64,000 nt of DNA from Deltaproteobacteria bacterium (GCA_029552245.1 JAKPDW010000071.1:1-64000); one strand, 5' to 3'. Shown: positions 44,541 to 53,091, numbered from the stretch's first letter. The notes: a model not told the origin generated them from the sequence alone. Program-made: numbers and translations.

Positions 44541-45500
44541 ATGGAGGTGTTCAGGCCCATACCCGTGGATGTCCTGCTCGTGGGAGAGCCCTGCGTGGTG
44601 GATCTCTTCATGAAGCTTGACGACACGCTCGTGCCCTTCCTCTCGAAGGGTGGGGTGCTCACGGGCGATCACCTGAGGGACCTGGAACGCTTGCGGGTGA
44701 GGAGGATGTTCATCAAGGGTTCCCAGGCCGAGGCGTTCGAGGAGTACGTGCAGAGGAACGCGGACAAGATCCTCACCGACCCCACGGTCCCCTCGCGCGT
44801 GAAGGCGGCCACGTTCTACATCTCGTCGATGGGCGCCCTCAAGAAGGCCTTCGTGAAACCCGACGCCCCCTCCCTGAACCGGATCAAGAAGGAGATCGTC
44901 CCCCTTCTCAAGGGCATCATGAAGAACGAGATCGTCCTGGGAGACCTCCTGGCCATCACCCAGCACGATTTCAACACGTACACCCACAGCGTGAACGTGG
45001 GTATCTACGCAACCGCCATCGCCGTGAGGTTCTACAGGCACGACCCCTCCTACGGCATGAACGAGCTCGAGCGGCTGAGCTACGGGTTCTTTCTCCACGA
45101 CATCGGCAAGTCCAGGGTCCCCTTGTCCATCCTCAGGAAGAGGGGACCCCTTTCCGACGAGGAGCGCTCGATCATGAAGAAACACCCCGAGTGGGGCTAC
45201 GCCATCCTCATGGAGACCGGGAACCTCACGGACGAGGCCGCTTACATCGCCATGCAGCACCACGAGCGGCCGGACGGCACGGGGTACCCGCTGGGCACGA
45301 AAGACATCCACCCCTGCGCCCGCATCTGCGCGTTGGCCGATATCTTCGACGCGCTCACCTCGAAGAGGCCCTACAAGGATCCCATGTCCCCGTTCGCGGC
45401 GCTCAAGCTCCTCAAGGCGGAGACGTTCACCGTGTTCGACCACGAGCTCCTCACCACCTTCATCCAGATCCTGGGGCCGGACGAGGACGTCACGCATTGA
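44541..45500 (+). CDS. HD-GYP domain protein
   Basis: A 319-residue protein. The C-terminal HD-GYP domain has QHDFNTYTHSVNVGIYATA, FFLHDIGKSRVPLSILRK, QHHERPDGTGYPLG and DIFDALTSKRPYKDP, so it should hydrolyse c-di-GMP. The N-terminal 130 residues (MEVFRPIPVDVLL ... LRVRRMFIKGSQAEAFEEYV) are the DUF3391-like partner domain often found with HD-GYP. ATG 44541 has a poor ribosome site; GTG 44523 is in frame and could be used if the A/T island is the promoter. Confidence 0.9.
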   Translation: MEVFRPIPVDVLLVGEPCVVDLFMKLDDTLVPFLSKGGVLTGDHLRDLERLRVRRMFIKGSQAEAFEEYVQRNADKILTDPTVPSRVKAATFYISSMGALKKAFVKPDAPSLNRIKKEIVPLLKGIMKNEIVLGDLLAITQHDFNTYTHSVNVGIYATAIAVRFYRHDPSYGMNELERLSYGFFLHDIGKSRVPLSILRKRGPLSDEERSIMKKHPEWGYAILMETGNLTDEAAYIAMQHHERPDGTGYPLGTKDIHPCARICALADIFDALTSKRPYKDPMSPFAALKLLKAETFTVFDHELLTTFIQILGPDEDVTH

Positions 45501-46220
45501 GACGTCCGGCTTCCCCCGGAGGCGGCGCATCATTGCCCCCATGCCCGGGGTTACAGGAAGCCGGCCGTCCAGGCCCCACCGGTCGCCTCGAAGTTCGCAC
45601 GCACAGGGACATGAGTGCAGCGCACCCCGCGCTCCTGCGCGAGGCGACCGACCGTGTCAGGGCCGCCTTCGGTTCGCCGGGTCTTCGGACCCAGCGCGGC
45701 CTTCGGCCGGGGACAGGCGTGTCCCCGCCCGCTTTCCACCGGCAGGACGCCTGCGCGGCAGACCGTCCGCGCACCCCGGGCGGGTTTGTCCATCGATCCC
45801 CAGGGTGACTGTACGTCGTCGTGACCGCAAGGAAGGAGAGGGTCTGCGCGGGTGTACCAGGCGGCCGCCTGCACGATAACCCCAGGACATGGTGCCTTAT
45901 GCATGATCGGTCACGGCCCTGGGGGCATGGACAGGGCTCCGCATGTGAGCCGTTTTGCGCGGAAAATGTCCCTGGCGAGCCAGGAGGCGCCCCGCCTTTG
46001 TGCGGTTTGCGAGGTGGCAGAGGGCCGTGATCTCAATGCCGATGATGATGCTCAGCCTGTGTGAGGTCGGCGCGGTGTCCGGACAGCCGCACCAGATAGC
46101 AATGCCGCAAGTTCCGCCTGTGTGCGGCGGGCGCTTTGGGCGGTGTATTTCCCCTTGCCCGAGGGCTCGGGCGTGGTCCATGATGACCACCCGTGAACGA
46201 ATCTGCCCAGGGGAGGTATC
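45501..46220. other. 720-bp spacer with a tandem hairpin cluster
   Basis: No protein is supported on either strand. At 45679-45754 it packs four perfect hairpins in 76 nt. The end of the spacer holds GGGGAGG before the kinase start. An ncRNA cannot be excluded, but no known family was recognised. Confidence 0.5.
45679..45754. repeat. Cluster of four tandem hairpins
   Basis: GGGTC-TTCG-GACCC (45679-45692), CGGCC-TTC-GGCCG (45697-45709), CGGGGACA-GGCG-TGTCCCCG (45708-45727, 8-bp stem; shares two bases with the previous stem) and GCAGG-ACG-CCTGC (45742-45754). The UUCG loop in the first is a very stable RNA tetraloop. Confidence 0.6.
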
Positions 46221-46757
46221 ATGCTGGTATTCGTTGTCGTGGGTATGCCCGCGTCGGGAAAGAACATCGCGAGGGAGTACGCCGCAGAGCGGGGTCTTCC
46301 GTATTTCTCCACCGGCGACATCGTGCGGGAGGAGGCCCGCAGACGCGGCCTCGCCCCCGATGCAGGCGTGATGGCGCGCCTGTCTGACGAGCTTCGCGGG
46401 CCGGACGGCATGGGCGTGACCAGGCTCGCGCTCGAGGCGGCCCTCTCGAAGGGGGCCCCGGCCGTGTTCCTCGAGGGCATGAGGTCCTGGCCCGAGATCC
46501 AGCTGGTGGCCTCGCGTGCGCGGTGCGTGGTCGTGGCCTTCGTGGCGCCGAGGGAGGAGAGGAGGCGGCGGATCACCCTCAGGGCGCGGGCCGACGACTC
46601 GCCGGCGGAGTTCGACGCCAGGGACGCGAGGGAGATCGCCTACGGTGCGGCCGTGCCCGTCGCGCTGGCGGACGAGTACGTCCTGAACACGCACTCGATC
46701 GATGACGCGAAGGCCTCGCTCGAGGAGATCGTCTCGAGGAGGATGGGCGGGGCTTAG
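46221..46757 (+). CDS. Adenylate-kinase-like P-loop kinase (UPF0200 type)
   Basis: A 178-residue P-loop nucleoside-phosphate kinase resembling the archaeal UPF0200 proteins: MLVFVVVGMPASGKNIAREY, YFSTGDIVREEARRRGL, FLEGMRSWPEIQLVA and RRITLRARADDSP. The P-loop has an odd residue: G8-x4-GK-N15, where S or T is expected for magnesium binding. The start is well supported by GGGGAGG upstream. Such proteins are found mostly in archaea, so transfer is possible. The substrate (AMP, CMP or dephospho-CoA) is not known. Confidence 0.75.
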   Translation: MLVFVVVGMPASGKNIAREYAAERGLPYFSTGDIVREEARRRGLAPDAGVMARLSDELRGPDGMGVTRLALEAALSKGAPAVFLEGMRSWPEIQLVASRARCVVVAFVAPREERRRRITLRARADDSPAEFDARDAREIAYGAAVPVALADEYVLNTHSIDDAKASLEEIVSRRMGGA

Positions 46758-47014
46758 TCCCAGGCAGGCGCGGGCCTCGGATGTGCGCCGAAAGACGCTG
46801 GAGTGCCGGCAGGCCCATGGCGGGGTGGGTTGGTTTCACCGCGCACCGGGATGGATGGGCACGAACGGGATGCCGAGGTCCGGGAGGTCAGACCCAAGAC
46901 CCTGAGCGCTTACCACCGGACACCTTTCCTTCGGCCGCCGCTTCTTTCCCGTGGCTTTTCTCCGGGCGTGCCCCAGGTCGGTCCAGCCTTGAGGCCGAAC
47001 GCCAGCCTGATTCG

Positions 47015-47047
47015 GGCACAAGGCGCCCTGTGGGCGGGCGCCGTGCC
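47015..47047. repeat. Bulged 12-bp hairpin
   Basis: GGCAC, a two-base AA bulge and GGCGCCC pair with GGGCGCC and GTGCC around a 7-nt loop. It lies about 260 bp past the kinase stop and has no T-run. Confidence 0.55.
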
Positions 47048-47289
47048 TCTACAGTACAGGCCGGAGGCTCGTGCGGTTTGCGCCGGAAAGGTCGATGGGC
47101 CTGAGGGCCCGGGAGGGGCGTGGCCGGGGGCCCTCGATCGTCACCCCTGACGTGGGGCGGGAAGAGAGAGGCGATGAGGGCGCCTTCAAGCCGGCGGCCG
47201 CCCGGAGATCCTTTCACGTGAGAGGGGGAGGGTGTTTTCCAGGGCGCGCAGTCAGCATACGACGTGGATTCTCCCACGCGATAGGGGGA

Positions 47290-47307
47290 GGCTCCCGGCG
47301 GGGAGCC
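47290..47307. repeat. 7-bp hairpin with GGCG loop
   Basis: GGCTCCC-GGCG-GGGAGCC. The same GGCG loop closes the 8-bp stem at 45708-45727. Confidence 0.5.
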
Positions 47308-47487
47308 GAAGACCCGCTCCTGTGTTCGACCCGGCGCAGGGCCCTGCCGGTCACGGCGGGCCGACTTCTAATGTTCTGCAAGGTCGCGCCTTGTGCCCGG
47401 GCCTTCCCGCAAACGGTCTCAACGCGGCGGCCGGGATCCCGTCGGGCACGGGTCTCTCCACCCGTCCGACAGGAAGCGGAGCCCGCG

Positions 47488-48714
47488 TCACCTGCGCCTG
47501 TTCTTGGGGCGCCCGCCCGGTCTGCCCGCCGCCTCCCGGGGGTGTCTCTTGCCGCGCATCCTGGGGCGTCTCTCGGCAGAGCCCCTGTCCTCCACGAACA
47601 GCCCCTCGTCGGGCCAGACGACGGGTATCTTCATGTTGATGTACCGCTCGATCGCCTCGAGCGAGTACACGTAATCCTCGCAGGCGATCGAGATGGCCTT
47701 GCCGTGCCTGCCGACCCTCGCGGTGCGGCCGATCCGGTGCACGTAGTCCTCGCAGTCCTCCGGCAGGTCGTAGTTGATCACGAGGTCGAGTTCGTCCACG
47801 TGGAGTCCCCTGGCCGCCACGTTGGTCGCCACGAGGATGGGGACCCTGCCCGTCTTGAGCGCGTCGATGATCTCGATGCGCCTTTTCTGGGGGAGGTCGC
47901 CGGTGATGTACTCGCACTCGATGCCGTTCGCCCTGAGCCGTCTCGCAACGTTCTCTGCGGTGCTCTTCATGTTGGTAAAGATCATGCAGTTCTTGGGCTT
48001 CTCCCTGTTGAGGAGACCGAGGAGCAGGCTCATCTTCTCCTCGTTGCTCACGTGGTAGAGCTCTTGCGTCACCGTGTCCACGGTCAGCCTTTCCGGCGCT
48101 ATCTCGATCTCCACCGGGTCGTTCATGTACTGCCACGCGAGCTCCTTCACCAGGAAGCTCAGCGTCGCGGAGAAGAGCATGGTCTGCCTCTTGTGGGCGG
48201 GCGGCATCGCCCTGAGCATCTTCCTGAGATCCTTGATGAACCCCATGTCGAAGAGACGGTCGGCCTCGTCTATCACGAGGATCCCGATGTCCTTGAAGGG
48301 GAGCGTACCCGAGCGGTGGAGGTCCAGGAGACGTCCCGGGGTGCCGACGACGATGTTCGCCCCCAGCTTGAGCTGCTGTTCCTGGCTCTTGTACCCGACG
48401 CCTCCGTAGATGCAGGCGGTACGGTAATCCAGGTGAGCGCCGAGGCGGCCGGCCTCGCGCTCCACCTGCACGGCGAGTTCACGCGTCGGGACGATGATCA
48501 GGGCCTTGGTGTTCGACATCCCCATCATTCGCTGGAAGATGGTGATGAGGAACACGGCGGTCTTTCCGCTGCCCGTCTGCGACTGGACGCAGACATCCCT
48601 CCCGTCGAGGCAGTACGGCAGCGATGCCGCCTGCACCTCGGTGCACGTGGTGAAGCCTGCGTCTTCGATGCCTTTCAGGATGCGCTCGTCCAGCGCTAGA
48701 TCGTGAAACTGCAT
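47488..48714 (-). CDS. DEAD-box ATP-dependent RNA helicase (RhlE/RhlB type)
   Basis: A 408-residue helicase with all core motifs in order: Q-motif region TTCTEVQAASLP, motif I SQTGSGKT, PTRELA, TPGR, DEAD in LVIDEADRLFDMGF, SAT, then in domain 2 ATNVAARGLHVDELDLVINY and HRIGRTARVGRHG. The basic tail (MRGKRHPREAAGRPGGRPKN) should bind RNA. Such proteins unwind mRNA and rRNA structure, for example in the cold or in the degradosome. It has its own promoter and a leader of about 69 nt with GAGGAG before the start. Confidence 0.95.
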   Translation of the reverse strand: MQFHDLALDERILKGIEDAGFTTCTEVQAASLPYCLDGRDVCVQSQTGSGKTAVFLITIFQRMMGMSNTKALIIVPTRELAVQVEREAGRLGAHLDYRTACIYGGVGYKSQEQQLKLGANIVVGTPGRLLDLHRSGTLPFKDIGILVIDEADRLFDMGFIKDLRKMLRAMPPAHKRQTMLFSATLSFLVKELAWQYMNDPVEIEIAPERLTVDTVTQELYHVSNEEKMSLLLGLLNREKPKNCMIFTNMKSTAENVARRLRANGIECEYITGDLPQKRRIEIIDALKTGRVPILVATNVAARGLHVDELDLVINYDLPEDCEDYVHRIGRTARVGRHGKAISIACEDYVYSLEAIERYINMKIPVVWPDEGLFVEDRGSAERRPRMRGKRHPREAAGRPGGRPKNRRR

Positions 48715-48789
48715 GGGAACTCCTCGAATGGGTTGAGCATCTGTGCGGGTGCCTTCATGGATGGTTACGGGCGATCAATGTCTTGCGGG

Positions 48790-48817
48790 ATCATAGCACT
48801 CCTGTGCGAAATGGCAA
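48790..48817 (-). promoter_or_regulatory. Sigma70 promoter of the RNA helicase
   Basis: TTGCCA (48817-48812), 16 nt, TATGAT (48795-48790), one mismatch in each hexamer. The predicted leader is about 69 nt. Confidence 0.6.
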
Positions 48818-48937
48818 GGATAAAAACCCGTGCGCCGCATGGGCCGGCATGGCGCGGCCGCCTGGGGCCGGCGCCCCCTGCCCGGTTCACTGCACCGCAC
48901 ATCGTCCCGCTTGATTTTTCCGGCGCGAAATGATCCT

Positions 48938-48943
48938 TATAAT
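48938..48943 (+). promoter_or_regulatory. Consensus -10 element before the FmdB gene
   Basis: A perfect TATAAT, with no good -35 at 16-18 nt; TTGATT (48911-48916) is 21 nt away. The leader would be about 28 nt. Confidence 0.4.
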
Positions 48944-48978
48944 GTTCTCGGAACAAGCGTCTTCACAGGGGGGCGGTT

Positions 48979-49470
48979 ATGCCCATATACGAGTTCTATT
49001 GCTCGAGGTGCGACACCATCTACCATTTCTTCTCGAGGAGCGTGAACACCACCAAGGTCCCCATGTGCCCGAGGTGCAGGAAGGTCAGGCTCAAGAAGAA
49101 GATCTCCATGTTCAACGCCATCTCCGGGGGGAGGAAGTCCGAGGACGAGCCCGACCTGGGCGGTTTCGACGAGGCGAAGATGGAAAGGGCGATCCAGATG
49201 CTCGAGCGCGAGGCGTCCGGTCTTGACGAGGACGATCCCAGGCAGGCCGCGCAGCTCATGAGGAAACTCACCGAGGCCACGGGCCTCAAGCTCGGCTCGG
49301 GCATGGAAGAGGCCCTGAGCAGGATGGAACGCGGCGAAGACCCCGACAAGATCGAGGCCGAGATGGGGGATCTCCTCGAGGAGGAAGAGCCGTTCGTCCT
49401 GGAACAGAAGTCGAAGGGCGTCAAGAAACGCCCGGGCCCGAAGGTCGACGAGACCCTCTACGACCTCTAG
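48979..49470 (+). CDS. FmdB family zinc-ribbon protein
   Basis: A 163-residue protein. The N-terminal zinc ribbon MPIYEFYCSRCDTIYHFFSR with the second CxxC in MCPRCRKVRL is the FmdB regulator-type domain. The rest is acidic and helical (ERAIQMLEREASGLDEDDP), ending in a lysine/proline tail. FmdB was named from a methylotroph's amidase regulator, but most members have no known role. ATG 48979 follows GGGGGGCGGTT. Confidence 0.9.
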   Translation: MPIYEFYCSRCDTIYHFFSRSVNTTKVPMCPRCRKVRLKKKISMFNAISGGRKSEDEPDLGGFDEAKMERAIQMLEREASGLDEDDPRQAAQLMRKLTEATGLKLGSGMEEALSRMERGEDPDKIEAEMGDLLEEEEPFVLEQKSKGVKKRPGPKVDETLYDL

Positions 49471-49524
49471 GATCGCCCTCACCCGTACCGGCCTTGCGGG
49501 CGGAAAGGAGTGCGTGGGGAGACC

Positions 49525-50226
49525 GTGATACTGTCGGCGGCGAGACCGTACTTCTGCCCCCATCCCGGCTACTTCGCCAGGATACTGGCGAGCGACGTCT
49601 TCGTGGTCTTGGACGATGTCCAGTTCCCCCTGAAGACGACCTGGATCACGCGCAACAGGTTCAAGAACGACCGGGGGGTCTACTGGGTCAGGGTGCCGGT
49701 GCTCAAGAAGGGTCTCGGGCTCCAGAAGATACGCGGGGTCAAGGTCTGCCCCGACGAGAGGTGGCGCCGCAAGGTGCTCGAGGGCCTCAGGCACGCATAC
49801 GGCAACGCCCCCTACTACGAGGACCACGCGGGGGCCCTCGAGGAGGCGTTGAGCGGCCCTTCGGACAGCCTCATCGACATCGACCTGTCCCTCATCGGGT
49901 ATGTCCTCGGCGAGACGGGCATCTCCACGAGGGTCGTGAGGATGTCCGAGACGGGTGTCGAGCCCGGGGGCGGACCGATACTCGTGGAGCTCTGCAGGAA
50001 GCTGGGCGCCTCGCGCATCGCCGTGCAGGGGTCTGGGGCGAGGACGCCCGATCTCGACGCATGCGAGCGCGCAGGCATCGAGCTCGTGCACCTCAAGCCG
50101 TGCACGCCCGTCTATCCCCAGCTCTGGGGAGGATTCATCCCGAACCTCTCCGTGTTCGACCTCCTCTTCAACTGCGGGCCCCGCACCTCTCGGTACCTCG
50201 GCGCCGGGTCTCCAGGGAAGGGTTGA
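49525..50226 (+). CDS. WbqC-like family protein
   Basis: A 233-residue WbqC-family protein, with ILSAARPYFCPHPGYFARIL, DVFVVLDDVQFPLKTTWITR and NRFKNDRGVYWVRVPV near the start and LWGGFIPNLSVFDLLFNCGP at the end. Members sit in polysaccharide or aminotransferase-sugar clusters and may act as acyl- or aminosugar-modifying enzymes; the chemistry is unproven. GTG 49525 gives the usual WbqC N-terminus; GTG 49510 is in frame, but it overlaps the AAAGGAG site that would serve translation. It is downstream of fmdB by 54 nt. Confidence 0.82.
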   Translation: MILSAARPYFCPHPGYFARILASDVFVVLDDVQFPLKTTWITRNRFKNDRGVYWVRVPVLKKGLGLQKIRGVKVCPDERWRRKVLEGLRHAYGNAPYYEDHAGALEEALSGPSDSLIDIDLSLIGYVLGETGISTRVVRMSETGVEPGGGPILVELCRKLGASRIAVQGSGARTPDLDACERAGIELVHLKPCTPVYPQLWGGFIPNLSVFDLLFNCGPRTSRYLGAGSPGKG

Positions 50227-50556
50227 CGGTACGGCCTTGAAGTGCGTGGCGGGATGCCTTGCCCCTTGCCTCCCTAGACGGCCCCCATGGCCCGAGGGGC
50301 ACGCGACGGCCGTGCGTGAAGAGGGTCGAGGGATGAAACGCCGCTTTGTCGAAGGCGGTGCCGAATGGTCAGGGCCGGCTGGACCCCCGCGCCTGTCGGG
50401 CAGTTCGCAGGGATTCGCCGATGGCGAAGCCGATGATGCAGGATTCCCCGTGCATGCCTGGCGCCTCGGCACCCCCCGACCATGTTCGCAAAGAGGAGCG
50501 CACGTGTTCCCGCCTTCCAGAGCCCACATGCGCAGCCGGGGTGTACCGTCTCCTTG

Positions 50557-50676
50557 AGGTGGAACGTGAGACGCAAATCCACCCCGGAAGAGAAGAGCGG
50601 GAACCCAGATTCACCTCTGAGGCCGAGATCAAGGTGGAAAACGCTGCGCACGTCCACCCGGAAGAGAAAGGATGCC
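50557..50676. repeat. Two diverged copies of a hairpin unit
   Basis: Unit 1 (about 50557-50600) and unit 2 (about 50632-50675) share AGGTGGAA and TCCACCC(C)GGAAGAGAA. In each, GGTGGA pairs with TCCACC around a 14-nt loop (50558-50583 and 50633-50658). The loops differ but the stems are identical. Confidence 0.5.
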
Positions 50677-50734
50677 GATGCCGCCACCCCCGCGCCCGGT
50701 GCGTCCGGTCTCGACTCACCCCCTCTTTCCCGTA

Positions 50735-50763
50735 TTCACACTCCCTGGGCCAGGATGTACAAT
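50735..50763 (+). promoter_or_regulatory. Sigma70 promoter of the transglutaminase lipoprotein gene
   Basis: TTCACA (50735-50740), 17 nt, TACAAT (50758-50763), one mismatch each. The -10 ends 7 nt before GTG 50771, predicting a leaderless mRNA. Confidence 0.6.
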
Positions 50764-50770
50764 CCCGTAT

Positions 50771-52288
50771 GTGACCGTGAACTGCAAGTCGATCGTGTGG
50801 GCCCTCGCGGCAGTGATCGCGTGCCTGACGCTCCAGGGGTGCGCGGGAGCCCATTTCCGTGCCGCAGCGCCCGGAGCGTGCGACCATGCCCCTTTGGACC
50901 CCTCCACCCTGGGGTCCCTCGAATATCACACGGGCATCGTGTTCAACGGGAGCAAGATCGGGTTCTCCAGCCTGAGCATGAGGAGGGCCCGAGGGGGGGA
51001 AGGGCTCTTCGAGATCCGGTCCTTGGCGGCGTTCGCCTTCCGTTTCCTCATGGTGGACAAGAAGTTCTCCCTCAAGGCGTACGACCTTGTCGATGAAAAC
51101 CTGGCCCTGGTCGAGTTTTCGTACGATTACGACCTCGACGGAAACGTCATGCACCTCGAGGGTCGTCTCCAAGACGGCTCCCTCCTGACCCGCGTGGTCA
51201 CCCATGGCAAGGTGGAGGAAAAGGTCTTCGCCGCATGCGGCCCCGTGTACCCGACGAGCGTGCTGTACCTCTACCCGGCATTCAGGGGGCTTGCGACCGG
51301 CAAGGTGTACGAGATGACCGTGTACGACGGCGAGACCAGGAGCGTGTCTCCTGCCAGGCTCGAGGTGCTCGCCTGCGAGGAGAGCGATCTCTTCGAGGGC
51401 GCCGGGTTCAAGGTCAGGGTGCAGCTCCACTCGCAGGAGGCGACCGCCTGGATCGACCGCCTCGGACGCCCCCTCCTCGAGACGGCCATGGGCGGTGTGC
51501 TCGTCTCGGGCCTCGAGGACGACCGGCGGGCACGCGAGTACCTTGCGCGCACCTCGCTGAACAAGGGGGACGCCCTGCTCGAGATGAGCCTGGTGCCGAC
51601 CGTGACGAAGATCGACCGGCCCAGGGAGGCCGAGACGATGGAGGTCGTGCTCGTGGGCGTGGATTCCGCCCTCTCCATCCCCTCGGACTGCCGCCAGGTG
51701 TGCACCCGGCAGGCAGACGGCGTGCACTGCAGGATCGAGAGGGACGCTGCACCCTGCCCCTGCGGCGGCAAGGACGACCGGGAAGGGGGAGGCTCCCTGA
51801 GGCCGAGCCTCGAGGTCCAAAGCGGCGACGCGAGGATATCGGCCCTGGCCGAGTCCATCTCTGCAGGCAGGAAGGGCGCCCGGGAGGTCGCCTCCGCCGT
51901 CGTCGCGTGGATGGGTGCGAACATTCGCAAGGAGGCCATCGACGTCTTTTCGGCCCTGGACGTGCTCGAGCGGAAGAAGGCCGAGTGCCAGGGCCATGCC
52001 CTTCTCTACGCGGCGCTCGCCCGGGCGTCAGGGATCCCCACGAAGGTGGTGAGCGGCCTCGTCTATTCGGCCGAGCACGGCGGGTTCCTCTACCACGCCT
52101 GGGCCGAGAGCTGTCTCGACGGCGCCTGGGTGGCTGTGGACCCGACCTTCGGCCAGCTGCCCGCGGACGCGACACACGTGAAGCTCGTCGAGGGGGAGTC
52201 GCCTGGCGATCTCATCGCCCTGGCGGGGTTCGTGGGAAGGATCAGTGCCGGGGTCCTGTCCTGCACGTATGGGGGGCCTGAGCCTTGA
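50771..52288 (+). CDS. Transglutaminase-like lipoprotein
   Basis: A 505-residue exported protein. The signal region ALAAVIACLTLQGC ends in a lipobox, so it should be lipid-anchored in the envelope. A long beta-rich N-terminal part (about 40-340) precedes a transglutaminase-core domain with the triad cysteine in KKAECQGHALLYAALARAS, histidine in FLYHAWAESC and aspartate in VAVDPTFGQLP. These papain-fold domains act as peptidases or amide transferases. The start GTG 50771 is chosen because it gives a complete lipoprotein signal and lies 7 nt after a good promoter; there is no ribosome site. Confidence 0.85.
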   Translation: MTVNCKSIVWALAAVIACLTLQGCAGAHFRAAAPGACDHAPLDPSTLGSLEYHTGIVFNGSKIGFSSLSMRRARGGEGLFEIRSLAAFAFRFLMVDKKFSLKAYDLVDENLALVEFSYDYDLDGNVMHLEGRLQDGSLLTRVVTHGKVEEKVFAACGPVYPTSVLYLYPAFRGLATGKVYEMTVYDGETRSVSPARLEVLACEESDLFEGAGFKVRVQLHSQEATAWIDRLGRPLLETAMGGVLVSGLEDDRRAREYLARTSLNKGDALLEMSLVPTVTKIDRPREAETMEVVLVGVDSALSIPSDCRQVCTRQADGVHCRIERDAAPCPCGGKDDREGGGSLRPSLEVQSGDARISALAESISAGRKGAREVASAVVAWMGANIRKEAIDVFSALDVLERKKAECQGHALLYAALARASGIPTKVVSGLVYSAEHGGFLYHAWAESCLDGAWVAVDPTFGQLPADATHVKLVEGESPGDLIALAGFVGRISAGVLSCTYGGPEP

Positions 52289-52302
52289 CCCGGTTTCCCG
52301 AC

Positions 52303-53028
52303 ATGGTGCAAGAATCGCCGCGTATGCCCCTGTTCCCGAAAGTGAAGGATGGCTTGCTGAAGAAGGTTCTCCCCGCACTCGCGGCACGGCTCATCAAGAC
52401 CTGGTGCCTGACCTGCCGTGTCAGGGCCAGGATCAACGAGTCCGCAGAGAGAAACGCCGTGGCCGAGTTCGGCGGGGCGGTGTACGCCACGTGGCACCAG
52501 AGGATGTTCTACTTCTTCCATGACTTCGGTTCCAGGCACGTCACCATGATGATAAGCAGGAGCAAGGACGGCGATATAGCCAACGAGGTGGCCCTTCGGC
52601 TCGGGTTTCTCTCGGTGAGGGGGAGCTCGAAGCGCGGGGGCAAGGACGCCATGCACGAGCTCATAGACAGGCTGAAGTCCGGCGGGCATACCGCGGGCAT
52701 GATGGCGGACGGCCCCACGGGCCCGCCGAGGGTGCTCAAGATGGGCACGATCAGGATCGCCCGCGACACCGGCAAGCCGGTCATACCCATGATGTACGGC
52801 GCGCGAAGGAGGATCGTGCTCGAGACCTGGGACCGCTACTTCCTCCCGGTCCCGTTCACCGACATCGTGATCTTCCACGGCGATCCCATCATAGTGCCTG
52901 CCGACGCGGACAACGCCGAGTGCGAGAGGATCAGGCAGCTCGTCGAGCGCACCCTGAACGACATGGCTTACGTCTGCGACACGTACTTCGGGGGTAGCCC
53001 CGTGGGCAAGCCGGGCTTCGATCTCTAG
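52303..53028 (+). CDS. DUF374 lysophospholipid acyltransferase family protein
   Basis: A 241-residue protein of the DUF374 group within the acyltransferase superfamily. It shows YATWHQRMFYFF (the H-x4-D motif region is modified), ISRSKDGDIANEVALRLGF, RGSSKRGGKDAMHELIDRL, MMADGPTGPPRVLKMGTIRI and KPVIPMMYGARR. It is likely to act on a lipid A-like or phospholipid acceptor at the inner membrane. ATG 52303 is the first ATG; TTG 52285 overlaps the preceding stop (TTGA), and ATG 52324 is also possible. It is coupled with the lipoprotein gene. Confidence 0.88.
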   Translation: MVQESPRMPLFPKVKDGLLKKVLPALAARLIKTWCLTCRVRARINESAERNAVAEFGGAVYATWHQRMFYFFHDFGSRHVTMMISRSKDGDIANEVALRLGFLSVRGSSKRGGKDAMHELIDRLKSGGHTAGMMADGPTGPPRVLKMGTIRIARDTGKPVIPMMYGARRRIVLETWDRYFLPVPFTDIVIFHGDPIIVPADADNAECERIRQLVERTLNDMAYVCDTYFGGSPVGKPGFDL

Positions 53029-53069
53029 GCCTCCGGAAAGACCCTTCGAAGAGGCGCTACCCCGTTTCC

Positions 53070-53091
53070 CGGGGGGCGAGGATGCCCCCCG
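53070..53091. terminator. Candidate factor-independent stop without U-tract
   Basis: CGGGGGGC-GAGGAT-GCCCCCCG is one of the most stable simple hairpins in the window. TTT before it and AAA after it can extend the stem past a CC bulge. Read on the plus strand it is followed by AAAGGCG rather than T's; its placement right after an operon favours a 3' end. Confidence 0.45.

Larger units (their letters stand above)
46758..47487. other. 730-bp spacer between convergent genes, strong hairpins
   Basis: No protein is supported. It holds a 12-bp bulged hairpin at 47015-47047 and a 7-bp hairpin GGCTCCC-GGCG-GGGAGCC at 47290-47307. It is the longest gene-free stretch in the window. Common structured RNAs (SRP RNA, RNase P RNA, tmRNA) were looked for by their conserved cores and not found. 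Confidence 0.5.
50227..50770. other. 544-bp spacer with twin hairpins, no gene seen
   Basis: No supported protein. Two related segments 75 nt apart (from 50557 and from 50632) each form a GGTGGA...TCCACC stem. The promoter of the next gene occupies the last 36 bp. Confidence 0.45.

Noticed and set aside
46758-47487. A structured RNA (SRP RNA, RNase P RNA or tmRNA) in the long spacer
   Set aside because: None of their conserved core sequences could be found; only unspecific hairpins were seen.
48820-48840. Terminator-like GGGTTTTTATCC on the minus strand upstream of the helicase promoter
   Set aside because: There is no minus-strand gene upstream to terminate and no convincing stem next to the T-run.
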